Part shown: one piece after another, positions 1 to 6,018 of the stretch
Layout of the letters: each line of letters opens with the position of its first letter
Numbering within the stretch: the stretch's first letter is position 1
Assembly: GCA_001800085.1 (NCBI GenBank)
Contig: MGUS01000066.1
Location: 7,969 to 14,602 of the forward strand
Length of the DNA stretch: 6,634 nucleotides
DNA from: Elusimicrobia bacterium RIFCSPLOWO2_01_FULL_60_11
GTDB lineage: Bacteria; Elusimicrobiota; Elusimicrobia; 2-02-FULL-39-32
Direction: 5' to 3'
The notes under the pieces: generated by a model
The model's input: only the letters and a program-made list of their open reading frames with translations
Databases searched by the model: none
What the model was told of the DNA's origin: nothing
Translations under genes and position numbers: made by a program

Positions 1-1
1 C

Positions 2-76
2 CGTCAGCGCTGGGCCCGATATGAGAGGAAACAACGGGGCGCCTTCGTGAAATATGCCTCCCAGCTTGAGATATGA
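2..76 (+). CDS. mraZ: Transcriptional regulator MraZ, C-terminal end only (5' truncated by window)
   Basis: The second reading frame is open from the first base to a TGA at 74-76 and encodes 24 residues, RQRWARYERKQRGAF followed by VKYASQLEI. The W..YE pattern followed by an amphipathic helix ending in YASQLE resembles the C-terminal tail of MraZ, an AbrB-like DNA-binding protein that controls the dcw operon. The stronger argument is position: mraZ normally stands directly before rsmH, and this frame overlaps the rsmH start by 23 bases. The DNA-binding domains lie outside the window, so the call rests on the tail and on synteny. The coding sequence continues upstream of base 1. Confidence 0.72.
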   Translation, partial: RQRWARYERKQRGAFVKYASQLEI

Positions 77-1001
77 GCACCAAACTGTACTTCCTGGCCC
101 GGCTGTTGAGTTCTGGCTCGCAAAACCGGGCGGTTTTTACGTGGATGCGACCCTGGGCCTGGGCGGCCATTCGGAAGTTCTCCTTGCGCTCGACCCGGAA
201 GCTTCAGTTCTCGGACTCGACGTGGACGCAGAGGCCCTGGAGATCGCCCGTTCCCGGCTCTCTAAATTTGGCGGCCGCTTCACTTCTATTAAGGAAAGGT
301 ATATGAATCTCGCGACCGCCCTGGAGAGTTTGAACCGCCAAGCGCCGGACGGGATCCTCGCGGACCTGGGCGTCTCATCGCTCCAGCTGGACCGCACGGA
401 GCGCGGTTTCTCGTTCCAAAGATCCGGCCCCCTCGACATGAGGATGGACGCCTCCGGCGGCGAGACCGCCCTGGGCCTCATCCGCCACAGCTCGGAAGAC
501 GAGTTGGCCCGCATCCTTAAGGAATACGGGGAAGAACGCCTGGCCCGCCCCATCGCCCGCCGCCTGAAAGACGCCTGCAAATCAGGCCTTTTGACGGACA
601 CTTTATCCTGCGCGAAGATCATCGCGTCGGTCTACGGAGCCCGCCGTTCCGCGATGAGCCGGATCGACCCCGCCACCCGGACTTTTCAGGCGCTGCGCAT
701 GGCCGTCAACCATGAATCCGAGAACCTCGACAGGTTCCTGGCCGAGGCCCCGCTCCTCCTGGCGAAGGGGGGGCGTCTGGTGTGCATCTCGTTCCATTCC
801 CTTGAAGACCGGAAAGTGAAGGAATCCTTCCGCGCCCTTTCCAGGGGCTGCGTGTGCCCGAGCGATTTTCCCAAGTGCGTCTGCGGCAGGACCGGCGAAT
901 TCAAGATGCTCACAAAAAAACCGGTGACCCCCGATGAGGGGGAGATGTCCAGGAACCCCAGAAGCCGCAGCGCGAAGATGAGGATACTGGAAAAGATATA
1001 A
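54..1001 (+). CDS. rsmH: 16S rRNA (cytosine(1402)-N(4))-methyltransferase RsmH (MraW)
   Basis: RsmH methylates N4 of C1402 in the decoding centre of 16S rRNA, using S-adenosylmethionine, in the cytoplasm. The 315-residue product is full length for the family. Visible motifs in order are the SAM-binding loop DATLGLGGH at 31-39, the acidic motif LGLDVDAEAL near 53-62, ILADLGVSS at 101-109, RTFQALRMAVNHE from 209, ISFHSLEDRKVK from 245, and a C-terminal CxC...CxC pattern (Cys266, 268, 275, 277) followed by LTKKP and NPRSRSAK, all typical of RsmH. The ATG at 54 puts the family's usual opening Y-x-H-x-x-V-L at residues 7-13, so the start is reasonable. There is no clear Shine-Dalgarno sequence, and the start lies inside the end of mraZ, so translation is probably coupled. 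The stop TAA at 999-1001 is directly followed by a strong hairpin. Confidence 0.97.
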   Translation: MPPSLRYEHQTVLPGPAVEFWLAKPGGFYVDATLGLGGHSEVLLALDPEASVLGLDVDAEALEIARSRLSKFGGRFTSIKERYMNLATALESLNRQAPDGILADLGVSSLQLDRTERGFSFQRSGPLDMRMDASGGETALGLIRHSSEDELARILKEYGEERLARPIARRLKDACKSGLLTDTLSCAKIIASVYGARRSAMSRIDPATRTFQALRMAVNHESENLDRFLAEAPLLLAKGGRLVCISFHSLEDRKVKESFRALSRGCVCPSDFPKCVCGRTGEFKMLTKKPVTPDEGEMSRNPRSRSAKMRILEKI

Positions 1002-1002
1002 A

Positions 1003-1037
1003 GGGCGTGGTACCTAAACTCGGCGGGGTACCCGCCC
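1003..1037 (+). promoter_or_regulatory. Strong RNA hairpin in the rsmH-ftsL gap
   Basis: GGGCG (1003-1007) pairs with CGCCC (1033-1037), and GGTACC (1009-1014) pairs with GGTACC (1027-1032). T1008 is bulged, and the 12-base loop is 1015-1026. This gives an 11-bp GC-rich stem that starts one base after the rsmH stop codon. It is followed by CCC and TTTT (1038-1044) and then by the ftsL ATG at 1045. An alternative shorter stem pairs GGCGGG (1022-1027) with CCCGCC (1031-1036). The four-base T-tract interrupted by CCC is weak for an intrinsic terminator. An attenuator, an mRNA-processing site or a structure that controls ftsL initiation are all possible. The pairing is seen directly; the function is inferred. 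Confidence 0.6.
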
Positions 1038-1044
1038 CCCTTTT

Positions 1045-1353
1045 ATGACGTCCCGTGAACTGAAGTTCCGCCTGCAGGCCCAGAAGAAGATCAAACGCTT
1101 CTGGACGGGAATCCTGATCCTCACCCCTCTCGTGCTCTTCTGGGTGAACCAGACCGTGAGTTCCACCAAGATCCTCTACCAGATCCAGCAATTGAGCGAT
1201 GAGATCGAAAGCGAGGAGAACCGCAAGGTCTCCCTTAAAATGCTCCGCGACCGCCTGACCTCGCTCGAATTCGTCGAATGGACGGCAAGGAACAAGCTGG
1301 GCTTTTCCGACCCCAAACGAGAGAACATCGTCCTTATGGCCCAAAACCCGTGA
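1045..1353 (+). CDS. ftsL: Cell division protein FtsL
   Basis: FtsL is a small bitopic inner-membrane protein. It forms a coiled-coil complex with FtsB (DivIC) and FtsQ (DivIB) and activates the septal synthase FtsW-FtsI. The 102-residue product has a basic cytoplasmic N-terminus (residues 1-18, rich in K and R), one membrane segment at about 20-36 (WTGILILTPLVLFWV), a heptad-like charged segment at about 40-75, and a C-terminal EWTARNKLGFSDPKRENIV that matches the usual FtsL ending. FtsL sequence is poorly conserved, so the call rests on this architecture plus position between rsmH and ftsI. The nearest upstream in-frame stop is at 1015-1017 and no ATG, GTG or TTG lies between it and 1045, so the start is well defined. 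Yet the bases before it are all pyrimidines (CCCCCCTTTT) with no Shine-Dalgarno sequence. The stop TGA overlaps the preferred ftsI GTG. Confidence 0.88.
   Translation: MTSRELKFRLQAQKKIKRFWTGILILTPLVLFWVNQTVSSTKILYQIQQLSDEIESEENRKVSLKMLRDRLTSLEFVEWTARNKLGFSDPKRENIVLMAQNP
1350..1353 (+). other. GTGA stop-start overlap joining ftsL and ftsI
   Basis: The TGA stop of ftsL (1351-1353) shares two bases with an in-frame GTG of ftsI (1350-1352). Such four-base overlaps usually indicate translational coupling, which would keep the two divisome proteins in proportion. This is also the main argument for preferring the GTG over the ATG at 1278. Confidence 0.6.
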
Positions 1354-3110
1354 TCGGGAACCGGCTGCAGATCCTTTTTTTCACCGTTCTTCTCCTGCTC
1401 GGAGGCCTGGCCGCCCGCCTCTTCCAGATCCAGGTCTTGAACGGCCTCGCCTACTCCGAGATGGCGCAGAGGCAGTTCGTGAAAAAGGTCAAGGCGGAGA
1501 CCACCCGGGGCGAGATCCTCGACAGGAACGGCCTGGTGCTGGCCACCAGCATCGAATGCCAGTCCATCTTCGCCCACCCCAAGGAGATGAGGGCTTCGAA
1601 GGGCGCTCTGGCCATGCTCGGGAACAATCTGGACATGGAACCCCGCAGGATCAACAGCAAGATCCATTCGGACGATGATTTTGTATGGATCGAGCGGAAG
1701 GTCAATCCCATGGCCGCGGAAGCCGTGGCCCGGCAGAAGATCAAGGGCCTCGGAATGGTGGCCGAACAGAAGCGCTACTACCCCAACGGCTCCCTGGCCT
1801 GCCACCTCATCGGCTCCGTGGGAGTGGACAACACCGGGCTTTCGGGCGTCGAGCAGATCCTGGATCCGTCCCTGAAGGGAAAACAACTCACGCTCACCCG
1901 CCTGCGGGACGGCAAGGGAAGGAACATGGACCCCGCCTTCGATTCACGGGAAAAGCCGCGCAAGAACTCGGTCACCCTCACCATCGACCGCACGCTCCAA
2001 TATTACGCGGAACGGGAACTCAAGGCCGGCGTCGAAGAGAACCGGGCCAAGTCGGGCATGGTCCTCATCCAGGACCCCAAGACCGGGGAGATCCTGGCCA
2101 TGGCGTCCTACCCGGATTACGACCCCAACATCTTCTCCAAGGGAGAGATTCCCGCGGATTTCAACCGGAAATGGCTGGAGAACCCGAGCGTGAGCCGGCT
2201 CTTCGAACCCGGCTCCACCTTCAAGCTCATCACTTTTGCCGCCGCCCTGGAAGAAAAAGCCGTCCTCCCGACCCAGGAATTCGAGTGCGAGAACGGCCGG
2301 TGGAAAGTGGCAGGCTCTTTCATCAACGACCATGAACCGCAAGGCCGCCTCACCGTGCCGCAGATCCTTGAAAGATCATCCAACATCGGGACCGCCAAGA
2401 TCGGGCTGAAGCTCGGGGCCGACCGCATGTACCGCTACGCGCGGGCCTTCGGGTTCGGCTCCCGCACCGGCCTGCAGGTCCCCGGCGAGACCGACGGGCT
2501 CTTCCGCGACCCCAAGAAATGGTCCGCGCTCTCGCTCCCCATCCTCTCGTTCGGGCAGGAGATCGGCGTGACGGCGATCCAGCTCATCGGCGCCTATTCG
2601 GCCGTGGCCAACGGCGGCATGCTCCTGGAGCCCCGGGTGATCCGCAGCATCGACAACCCTTCGCCGGGCGCGGAGACCGTGAAGCCGGGACCCCGCGCCG
2701 TGCGGCGCGTGATCTCCCAGGAGACCGCGGCCCTTCTGCGCCGGATGCTGCGGGGCGCGGTGGAACGGGGAACGGGCATGAAGGCCCGCGTGCCGGGCTA
2801 CTCCGTCTGCGGCAAGACGGGGACGGCCCAGAAGATCGACCCCAAGACCGGAAAATATTCCGATGAAAAATACGTCGCGTCGTTCTGCGGTTTCCTCCCC
2901 GCGGACGACCCCGCCCTGGTCTGCCTCGTCATATTGGACGAGCCGCAGCGGACCTATTGGGGCGGGGAGACCGCCGCGCCCCTTTTCTCCCGCGTCATGT
3001 CCAGGGCTGTAACGGTCCTGGACATCCCACCTCCAGAGGCCGCACTTCTTGCGGACGGAGTAAAATCCGCCCAAGAAGTGCGGCTCCTCGCCTCTAAAGC
3101 CGGAAGATAG
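1350..3110 (+). CDS. ftsI: Septal peptidoglycan transpeptidase FtsI (class B penicillin-binding protein, PBP3)
   Basis: FtsI is a membrane-anchored D,D-transpeptidase that cross-links septal peptidoglycan as partner of FtsW. Counting from the GTG at 1350, the protein has 586 residues. It has one membrane anchor at about 7-26, the dimerisation-domain motif RGEILDRNG at 53-61, and a transpeptidase domain with all three catalytic motifs: STFK with nucleophile Ser289 and Lys292, SSN at 343-345, and KTGT at 489-492. There are no PASTA repeats. The GTG is chosen because it overlaps the ftsL stop as GTGA and places the membrane segment close to the N-terminus. An upstream in-frame ATG at 1278 would add 24 residues (610 in total) and overlap ftsL by 76 bases; it remains possible, because some FtsI proteins have a short cytoplasmic tail. 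Neither start has a good Shine-Dalgarno sequence. The C-terminus extends about 25 residues past the usual end of the domain (near VLDIPPP), and this tail is encoded by a palindrome. Confidence 0.95.
   Translation: MIGNRLQILFFTVLLLLGGLAARLFQIQVLNGLAYSEMAQRQFVKKVKAETTRGEILDRNGLVLATSIECQSIFAHPKEMRASKGALAMLGNNLDMEPRRINSKIHSDDDFVWIERKVNPMAAEAVARQKIKGLGMVAEQKRYYPNGSLACHLIGSVGVDNTGLSGVEQILDPSLKGKQLTLTRLRDGKGRNMDPAFDSREKPRKNSVTLTIDRTLQYYAERELKAGVEENRAKSGMVLIQDPKTGEILAMASYPDYDPNIFSKGEIPADFNRKWLENPSVSRLFEPGSTFKLITFAAALEEKAVLPTQEFECENGRWKVAGSFINDHEPQGRLTVPQILERSSNIGTAKIGLKLGADRMYRYARAFGFGSRTGLQVPGETDGLFRDPKKWSALSLPILSFGQEIGVTAIQLIGAYSAVANGGMLLEPRVIRSIDNPSPGAETVKPGPRAVRRVISQETAALLRRMLRGAVERGTGMKARVPGYSVCGKTGTAQKIDPKTGKYSDEKYVASFCGFLPADDPALVCLVILDEPQRTYWGGETAAPLFSRVMSRAVTVLDIPPPEAALLADGVKSAQEVRLLASKAGR
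3036..3089 (+). repeat. Long palindrome inside the 3' end of ftsI
   Basis: GCCGCACTTCTTG (3039-3051) is the exact reverse complement of CAAGAAGTGCGGC (3072-3084). Alternatively, 12 bp of that arm plus an inner GCGGA (3051-3055) pairing with TCCGC (3066-3070) gives a 17-bp stem with a two-base CC bulge and a ten-base loop (3056-3065). GAG (3036-3038) and CTC (3087-3089) can lengthen it further. The element is read through in frame and encodes the FtsI tail around EAALLADGVKSAQEVRLL. No T-run follows, so it is not a typical terminator. It resembles the small palindromic repeats that sit within genes in some bacteria, but only one copy is in this window, so repeat status is unproven. Confidence 0.6.
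3102..3107 (+). promoter_or_regulatory. Ribosome binding site for murE
   Basis: GGAAGA lies four bases before the GTG at 3112 and overlaps the last codons of ftsI. It is a moderate Shine-Dalgarno match and supports the GTG as the murE start. No ATG, TTG or other start gives a better fit to the MurE N-terminus. Confidence 0.5.
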
Positions 3111-3111
3111 G

Positions 3112-4584
3112 GTGAAACTCTCGGCCGTCCTCGCCGGGACGAGAACGGTCTCCGTCCTGGGAAGCCCGGAGACCGAGATCGCAGGCCTTTCCGAAGACAC
3201 GCGCTCGCTCGAGAAAGGGGACCTCTTTTTCGCCAGGAAGGGGACGAAGACGTCCGGCATGGGATTCATCCGGGAAGCCATCGAGAAAGGGGCCGCCGCC
3301 GTCGTCACCGAGGAGATGACGGGGGACCTGCCCGTCCCGGCCGTCCGGGTATTCTCCTTGCCGGAGGCGGAATCCGCGATGTCCGAGAATTTTTATGGGA
3401 ACCCGTCGGGAAAGCTGAAGGTCGTGGGGGTGACGGGGACCAACGGAAAGACCACTTTCACCTATCTGCTGGAATCCGTCGCCCGCGAGGCCGGGAAGAA
3501 GGCGGGGGTGATCGGCACCATCAATTACCGCCTTCCCCGTTCGGGCGCGTCCGACGCGGAGACATGGAGCGCCCCCAACACGACGCCCAACATCCTCGAG
3601 CTCCAGAGACTGCTTCACAAGATGGCCGAACGGGGATGCGATTGGGCCGTCATGGAAGTTTCCTCCCATGCCCTGGACCTGGGACGGGTGGATGCTCTCA
3701 AGTTCCATGGGGCCGTATTCACCAACCTCACCCAGGACCACCTGGATTTCCACAAGACCATGGAGAATTACTTTGAAGCCAAAGCGAAACTCTTCCGCAA
3801 AGTCCCGCCCGACGGGTTCTGCGTCGTCAACGTCGACGACCCTTATGGGGAGCGGATGGCGGGACTTTGCAAGGCGGATGTGCTGAGCTACGGCATCGAC
3901 AAGAGTTCCGGCGTGAGGGCGTTGGACATCCGGCTGGACCCTGCCGGGTGCCGCTTCACCCTTTCGGCGCAAGACCAGAGCGCGCCGGTGAAGCTCCGCC
4001 TGGCCGGCCGTCACAACGTCTACAATGCTTTGGCCGCCGCCGCGGCGGCCTTGAAGCTCGGGATCTCTCTGAAGACCGCCGCCGACGGGCTGGAAAAACT
4101 GCCGGCCGTGCCCGGGCGTCTCGAAGCCGTGCCCTGCGGCCAGGACTTCACCGTTCTTGTCGATTACGCCCATACGGAAGACGCTTTGAAGAACGTCCTG
4201 GAGAGCTTGAGGCCCCTGGCCAAAAAGAGGATCCTCACCCTCTTCGGCTGCGGCGGCGACCGGGACCGGTCCAAACGCCCCTTGATGGGGGCTCTGGCGG
4301 TCCGCCTGTCCGACCACGTGGTGGTCACATCCGACAATCCCCGCTCCGAAGAGCCGGAAAAGATCGCCCTGGACATCGAAGTGGGGATCCAGAGGACGGG
4401 ACTCAAGAATTATGAGATCATCCTCGACCGCGGAGCGGCCATCAGGCGGATTTTGCAAACGGCGCAAAAAGATGATATCGTTCTCTTGGCCGGAAAAGGC
4501 CACGAGACCTATCAGATATTCAAGGACAGGACCGTCCATTTCGACGACAGGGAGGCCGCACGGGAGGTACTTTGCAGCCGATGA
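3112..4584 (+). CDS. murE: UDP-N-acetylmuramoyl-L-alanyl-D-glutamate--2,6-diaminopimelate ligase MurE
   Basis: MurE adds the third stem-peptide residue to UDP-MurNAc-L-Ala-D-Glu with ATP hydrolysis, in the cytoplasm. The 490-residue protein is close to the E. coli enzyme (495). It shows the N-terminal uridine-binding domain (DTRSLEKGDLFFA), the P-loop GVTGTNGKTT at 106-115 with Lys113, the PNTTPN and EVSSHALDLGR motifs, and YFEAKAKLF with Lys224 at the position of the carbamylated lysine. It also has GGDRDRSKRP with Arg389, and DNPR at 408-411. DNPR is the known signature for meso-diaminopimelate, as opposed to lysine, so the product is the meso-DAP tripeptide. The start is GTG at 3112, one base after the ftsI stop, with a GGAAGA ribosome binding site. 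The gene ends on an ATGA overlap with murF. In the N-terminal domain the DG common in this family after the FFAxxG motif is replaced by SG, which is minor. Confidence 0.97.
   Translation: MKLSAVLAGTRTVSVLGSPETEIAGLSEDTRSLEKGDLFFARKGTKTSGMGFIREAIEKGAAAVVTEEMTGDLPVPAVRVFSLPEAESAMSENFYGNPSGKLKVVGVTGTNGKTTFTYLLESVAREAGKKAGVIGTINYRLPRSGASDAETWSAPNTTPNILELQRLLHKMAERGCDWAVMEVSSHALDLGRVDALKFHGAVFTNLTQDHLDFHKTMENYFEAKAKLFRKVPPDGFCVVNVDDPYGERMAGLCKADVLSYGIDKSSGVRALDIRLDPAGCRFTLSAQDQSAPVKLRLAGRHNVYNALAAAAAALKLGISLKTAADGLEKLPAVPGRLEAVPCGQDFTVLVDYAHTEDALKNVLESLRPLAKKRILTLFGCGGDRDRSKRPLMGALAVRLSDHVVVTSDNPRSEEPEKIALDIEVGIQRTGLKNYEIILDRGAAIRRILQTAQKDDIVLLAGKGHETYQIFKDRTVHFDDREAAREVLCSR
4562..4568 (+). promoter_or_regulatory. 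Shine-Dalgarno sequence for murF
   Basis: GGGAGGT is the best Shine-Dalgarno match in the window. It stands 12 bases before the ATG at 4581, and only three bases before an in-frame TTG at 4572. The TTG is too close for normal initiation and the ATG is slightly far, so the ATG is preferred. Confidence 0.55.
4581..4584 (+). other. ATGA stop-start overlap joining murE and murF
   Basis: The TGA of murE (4582-4584) overlaps the ATG of murF (4581-4583). The arrangement suggests translational coupling of two consecutive enzymes of the same pathway and supports the ATG as the murF start. Confidence 0.7.
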
Positions 4585-6014
4585 CCATACGCGAGATCGT
4601 CCGGGCCACGCAGGGCATTCTGGTGATCGGGGACCCCCGGATGAACGTGGGCCAGGGGGGGAACGTCTCCATCGACTCGCGCACTCTCAGGAAAGGCGAC
4701 ATCTTCTTCGCGATCAAGGGACAGAGGACGGACGGCCACGCCCACCTGGAGGACAGCATCAAAAAAGGGGCTTCCCTCTGCGTCGTCTCCCAGATCCCCG
4801 AAGACATCGTCATCCAGCCCTCCGCGTCTCCGGCCCTTGTCAAAGTCAGGGACACCAAGCGCTCCCTGGGCGACGTCGCAAGGTCCTACAGGGAAAAATA
4901 CGGAGCGGGCGTGAAAAGGGTGGGGATCGCCGGCTCCTGCGGCAAGACCACGGTCAAAGAGATGATCTCCGGCATCCTGAAAATGACCGCCCCCACGATC
5001 GCCAGCCCCGGGAATTTCAACAACGAGATCGGCTGCCCCCTCTCCATCTTCGGCCTGGAACCCGCCCATGCTTTCGGCGTCTTTGAGATCGGCGCCTCGG
5101 GCCGGGGCGAGGTGAGGCGGCTCTCGGACATCGTCGCCCCGCATGTGGCGGTGATCACCAACATACGCCTGGAGCACACGGAGACCTTCGGCACCCTTGC
5201 GGACATCGCGGAGGGCGAGGCGGAGATCCTGGAGGCGCTGGAGAACGGGGGGACCGCCGTCCTCCCCAGGGAAGACCCGTTCTTCGACTTCATGGCCGGG
5301 AAGATCCCCGGCGAGAAAAAGGCGAAGGTTCTGTCCTTCGGATTCTCCCCGGAGGCCCATGTTTCCGCCAAGGACATCTCCGCCTGGCCCGGACCCGTCA
5401 AGTTCACCCTGGTCCACAGGGACGACGCCGGAAAAACACTTTCAGAGACCCCCTGCACCCTCCCGGTATTGGGACGCTTCAATGTTCTGAACGCATGCAC
5501 CGCGGCCGCCGCGGCCCTCTCGCTCGGGATCTCCCCGCAAAAGATCTCGTCCGGACTCGCGGATTTTTCCCTGATGCCGATGCGCTTCGAGGTGATCCCC
5601 TTGAAGAACGACATCGTCCTCGTCAACGACGCGTACAACTCCAATCCGGGGTCCGTCCGCTCGTCCGTGGAGGCCTTCGCCGAAGCGTTCTCCAACCGGC
5701 GTCTGGTCGCGGTCCTGGGGGACATGCTCGAGCTCGGCGAGATCTCGACCCGGGAACACGAAGACCTGGGAAGATTCCTGGCCGGCTTTCCCCTCACAAA
5801 GATCATCCTCTACGGGGCTCAGTCCAAGTTCACGCATCAGGGCGCCAAAAGAGCCCTGGTGGACCCCAAAGCCGTCCTGCACTGCGCGGACAAGGAGTCC
5901 CTGCTCCTGTCCGTCGAAAAGGCCATCCAGCCCGGGACCGCCGTCCTCTTCAAGGCCTCCCGGGGGATCCGCCTGGAGGAGACGGTGCAGAAAGTGGCGG
6001 CGCACTACCTCTAG
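4581..6014 (+). CDS. murF: UDP-N-acetylmuramoyl-tripeptide--D-alanyl-D-alanine ligase MurF
   Basis: MurF attaches the D-Ala-D-Ala dipeptide to the UDP-MurNAc-tripeptide with ATP, giving the pentapeptide precursor in the cytoplasm. From the ATG at 4581 the protein has 477 residues (E. coli 452). The N-terminal domain carries DSR (32-34) and KGDIFFAIKG (38-47). The central ATPase domain has the P-loop GIAGSCGKTT at 115-124 with Lys122, then GNFNNEIG and FEIGASGRGEV. The C-terminal domain has NDAYNSNP at 349-356, close to the MurF-typical NDAYNANP, and VLGDMLELG. In the segment NIRLEHTETFGTLADIAEGE, followed by AEIL, the position usually held by a lysine (IAxAKxEI) is Glu213. An in-frame TTG at 4572 would add three residues but is less likely. 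The stop is TAG at 6012-6014, four bases before mraY. Confidence 0.96.
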   Translation: MTIREIVRATQGILVIGDPRMNVGQGGNVSIDSRTLRKGDIFFAIKGQRTDGHAHLEDSIKKGASLCVVSQIPEDIVIQPSASPALVKVRDTKRSLGDVARSYREKYGAGVKRVGIAGSCGKTTVKEMISGILKMTAPTIASPGNFNNEIGCPLSIFGLEPAHAFGVFEIGASGRGEVRRLSDIVAPHVAVITNIRLEHTETFGTLADIAEGEAEILEALENGGTAVLPREDPFFDFMAGKIPGEKKAKVLSFGFSPEAHVSAKDISAWPGPVKFTLVHRDDAGKTLSETPCTLPVLGRFNVLNACTAAAAALSLGISPQKISSGLADFSLMPMRFEVIPLKNDIVLVNDAYNSNPGSVRSSVEAFAEAFSNRRLVAVLGDMLELGEISTREHEDLGRFLAGFPLTKIILYGAQSKFTHQGAKRALVDPKAVLHCADKESLLLSVEKAIQPGTAVLFKASRGIRLEETVQKVAAHYL

Positions 6015-6018
6015 AGCC

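Noticed and set aside
73..306. Open frame starting at the ATG at 73 inside rsmH
   Set aside because: It is out of frame with rsmH, encodes nothing recognisable, and the rsmH frame carries the conserved motifs throughout.
1003..1044. Intrinsic terminator ending the rsmH transcript
   Set aside because: The stem is strong, but the following tract is CCC then only four T before the ftsL ATG, and the downstream genes have no visible promoter of their own, so complete termination is unlikely. It is kept as a possible regulatory hairpin.
2376..3308. Long open frames on the minus strand opposite ftsI, murE and murF
   Set aside because: They lie wholly antisense to well-supported genes, have low-complexity G, R, P and D-rich translations, and show no recognisable motif; this is usual for GC-rich DNA.
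4031..4052. GC-rich near-palindrome made of GCC and GCG triplets within murE
   Set aside because: It encodes the alanine-rich helix NALAAAAAALKLG that is standard in Mur ligases; the symmetry follows from repeated alanine codons. A similar stretch in murF near 5500-5515 has the same explanation.
4311..4326. Short inverted repeat around GACCAC and GTGGTC in murE
   Set aside because: The arms are only six bases long and encode the conserved strand DHVVVTSDNPR; such short symmetry is expected by chance in GC-rich coding DNA.
6009..6016. CTCTAGAG palindrome across the murF stop codon
   Set aside because: Eight bases is within chance expectation and no partner site or known regulator motif is seen.
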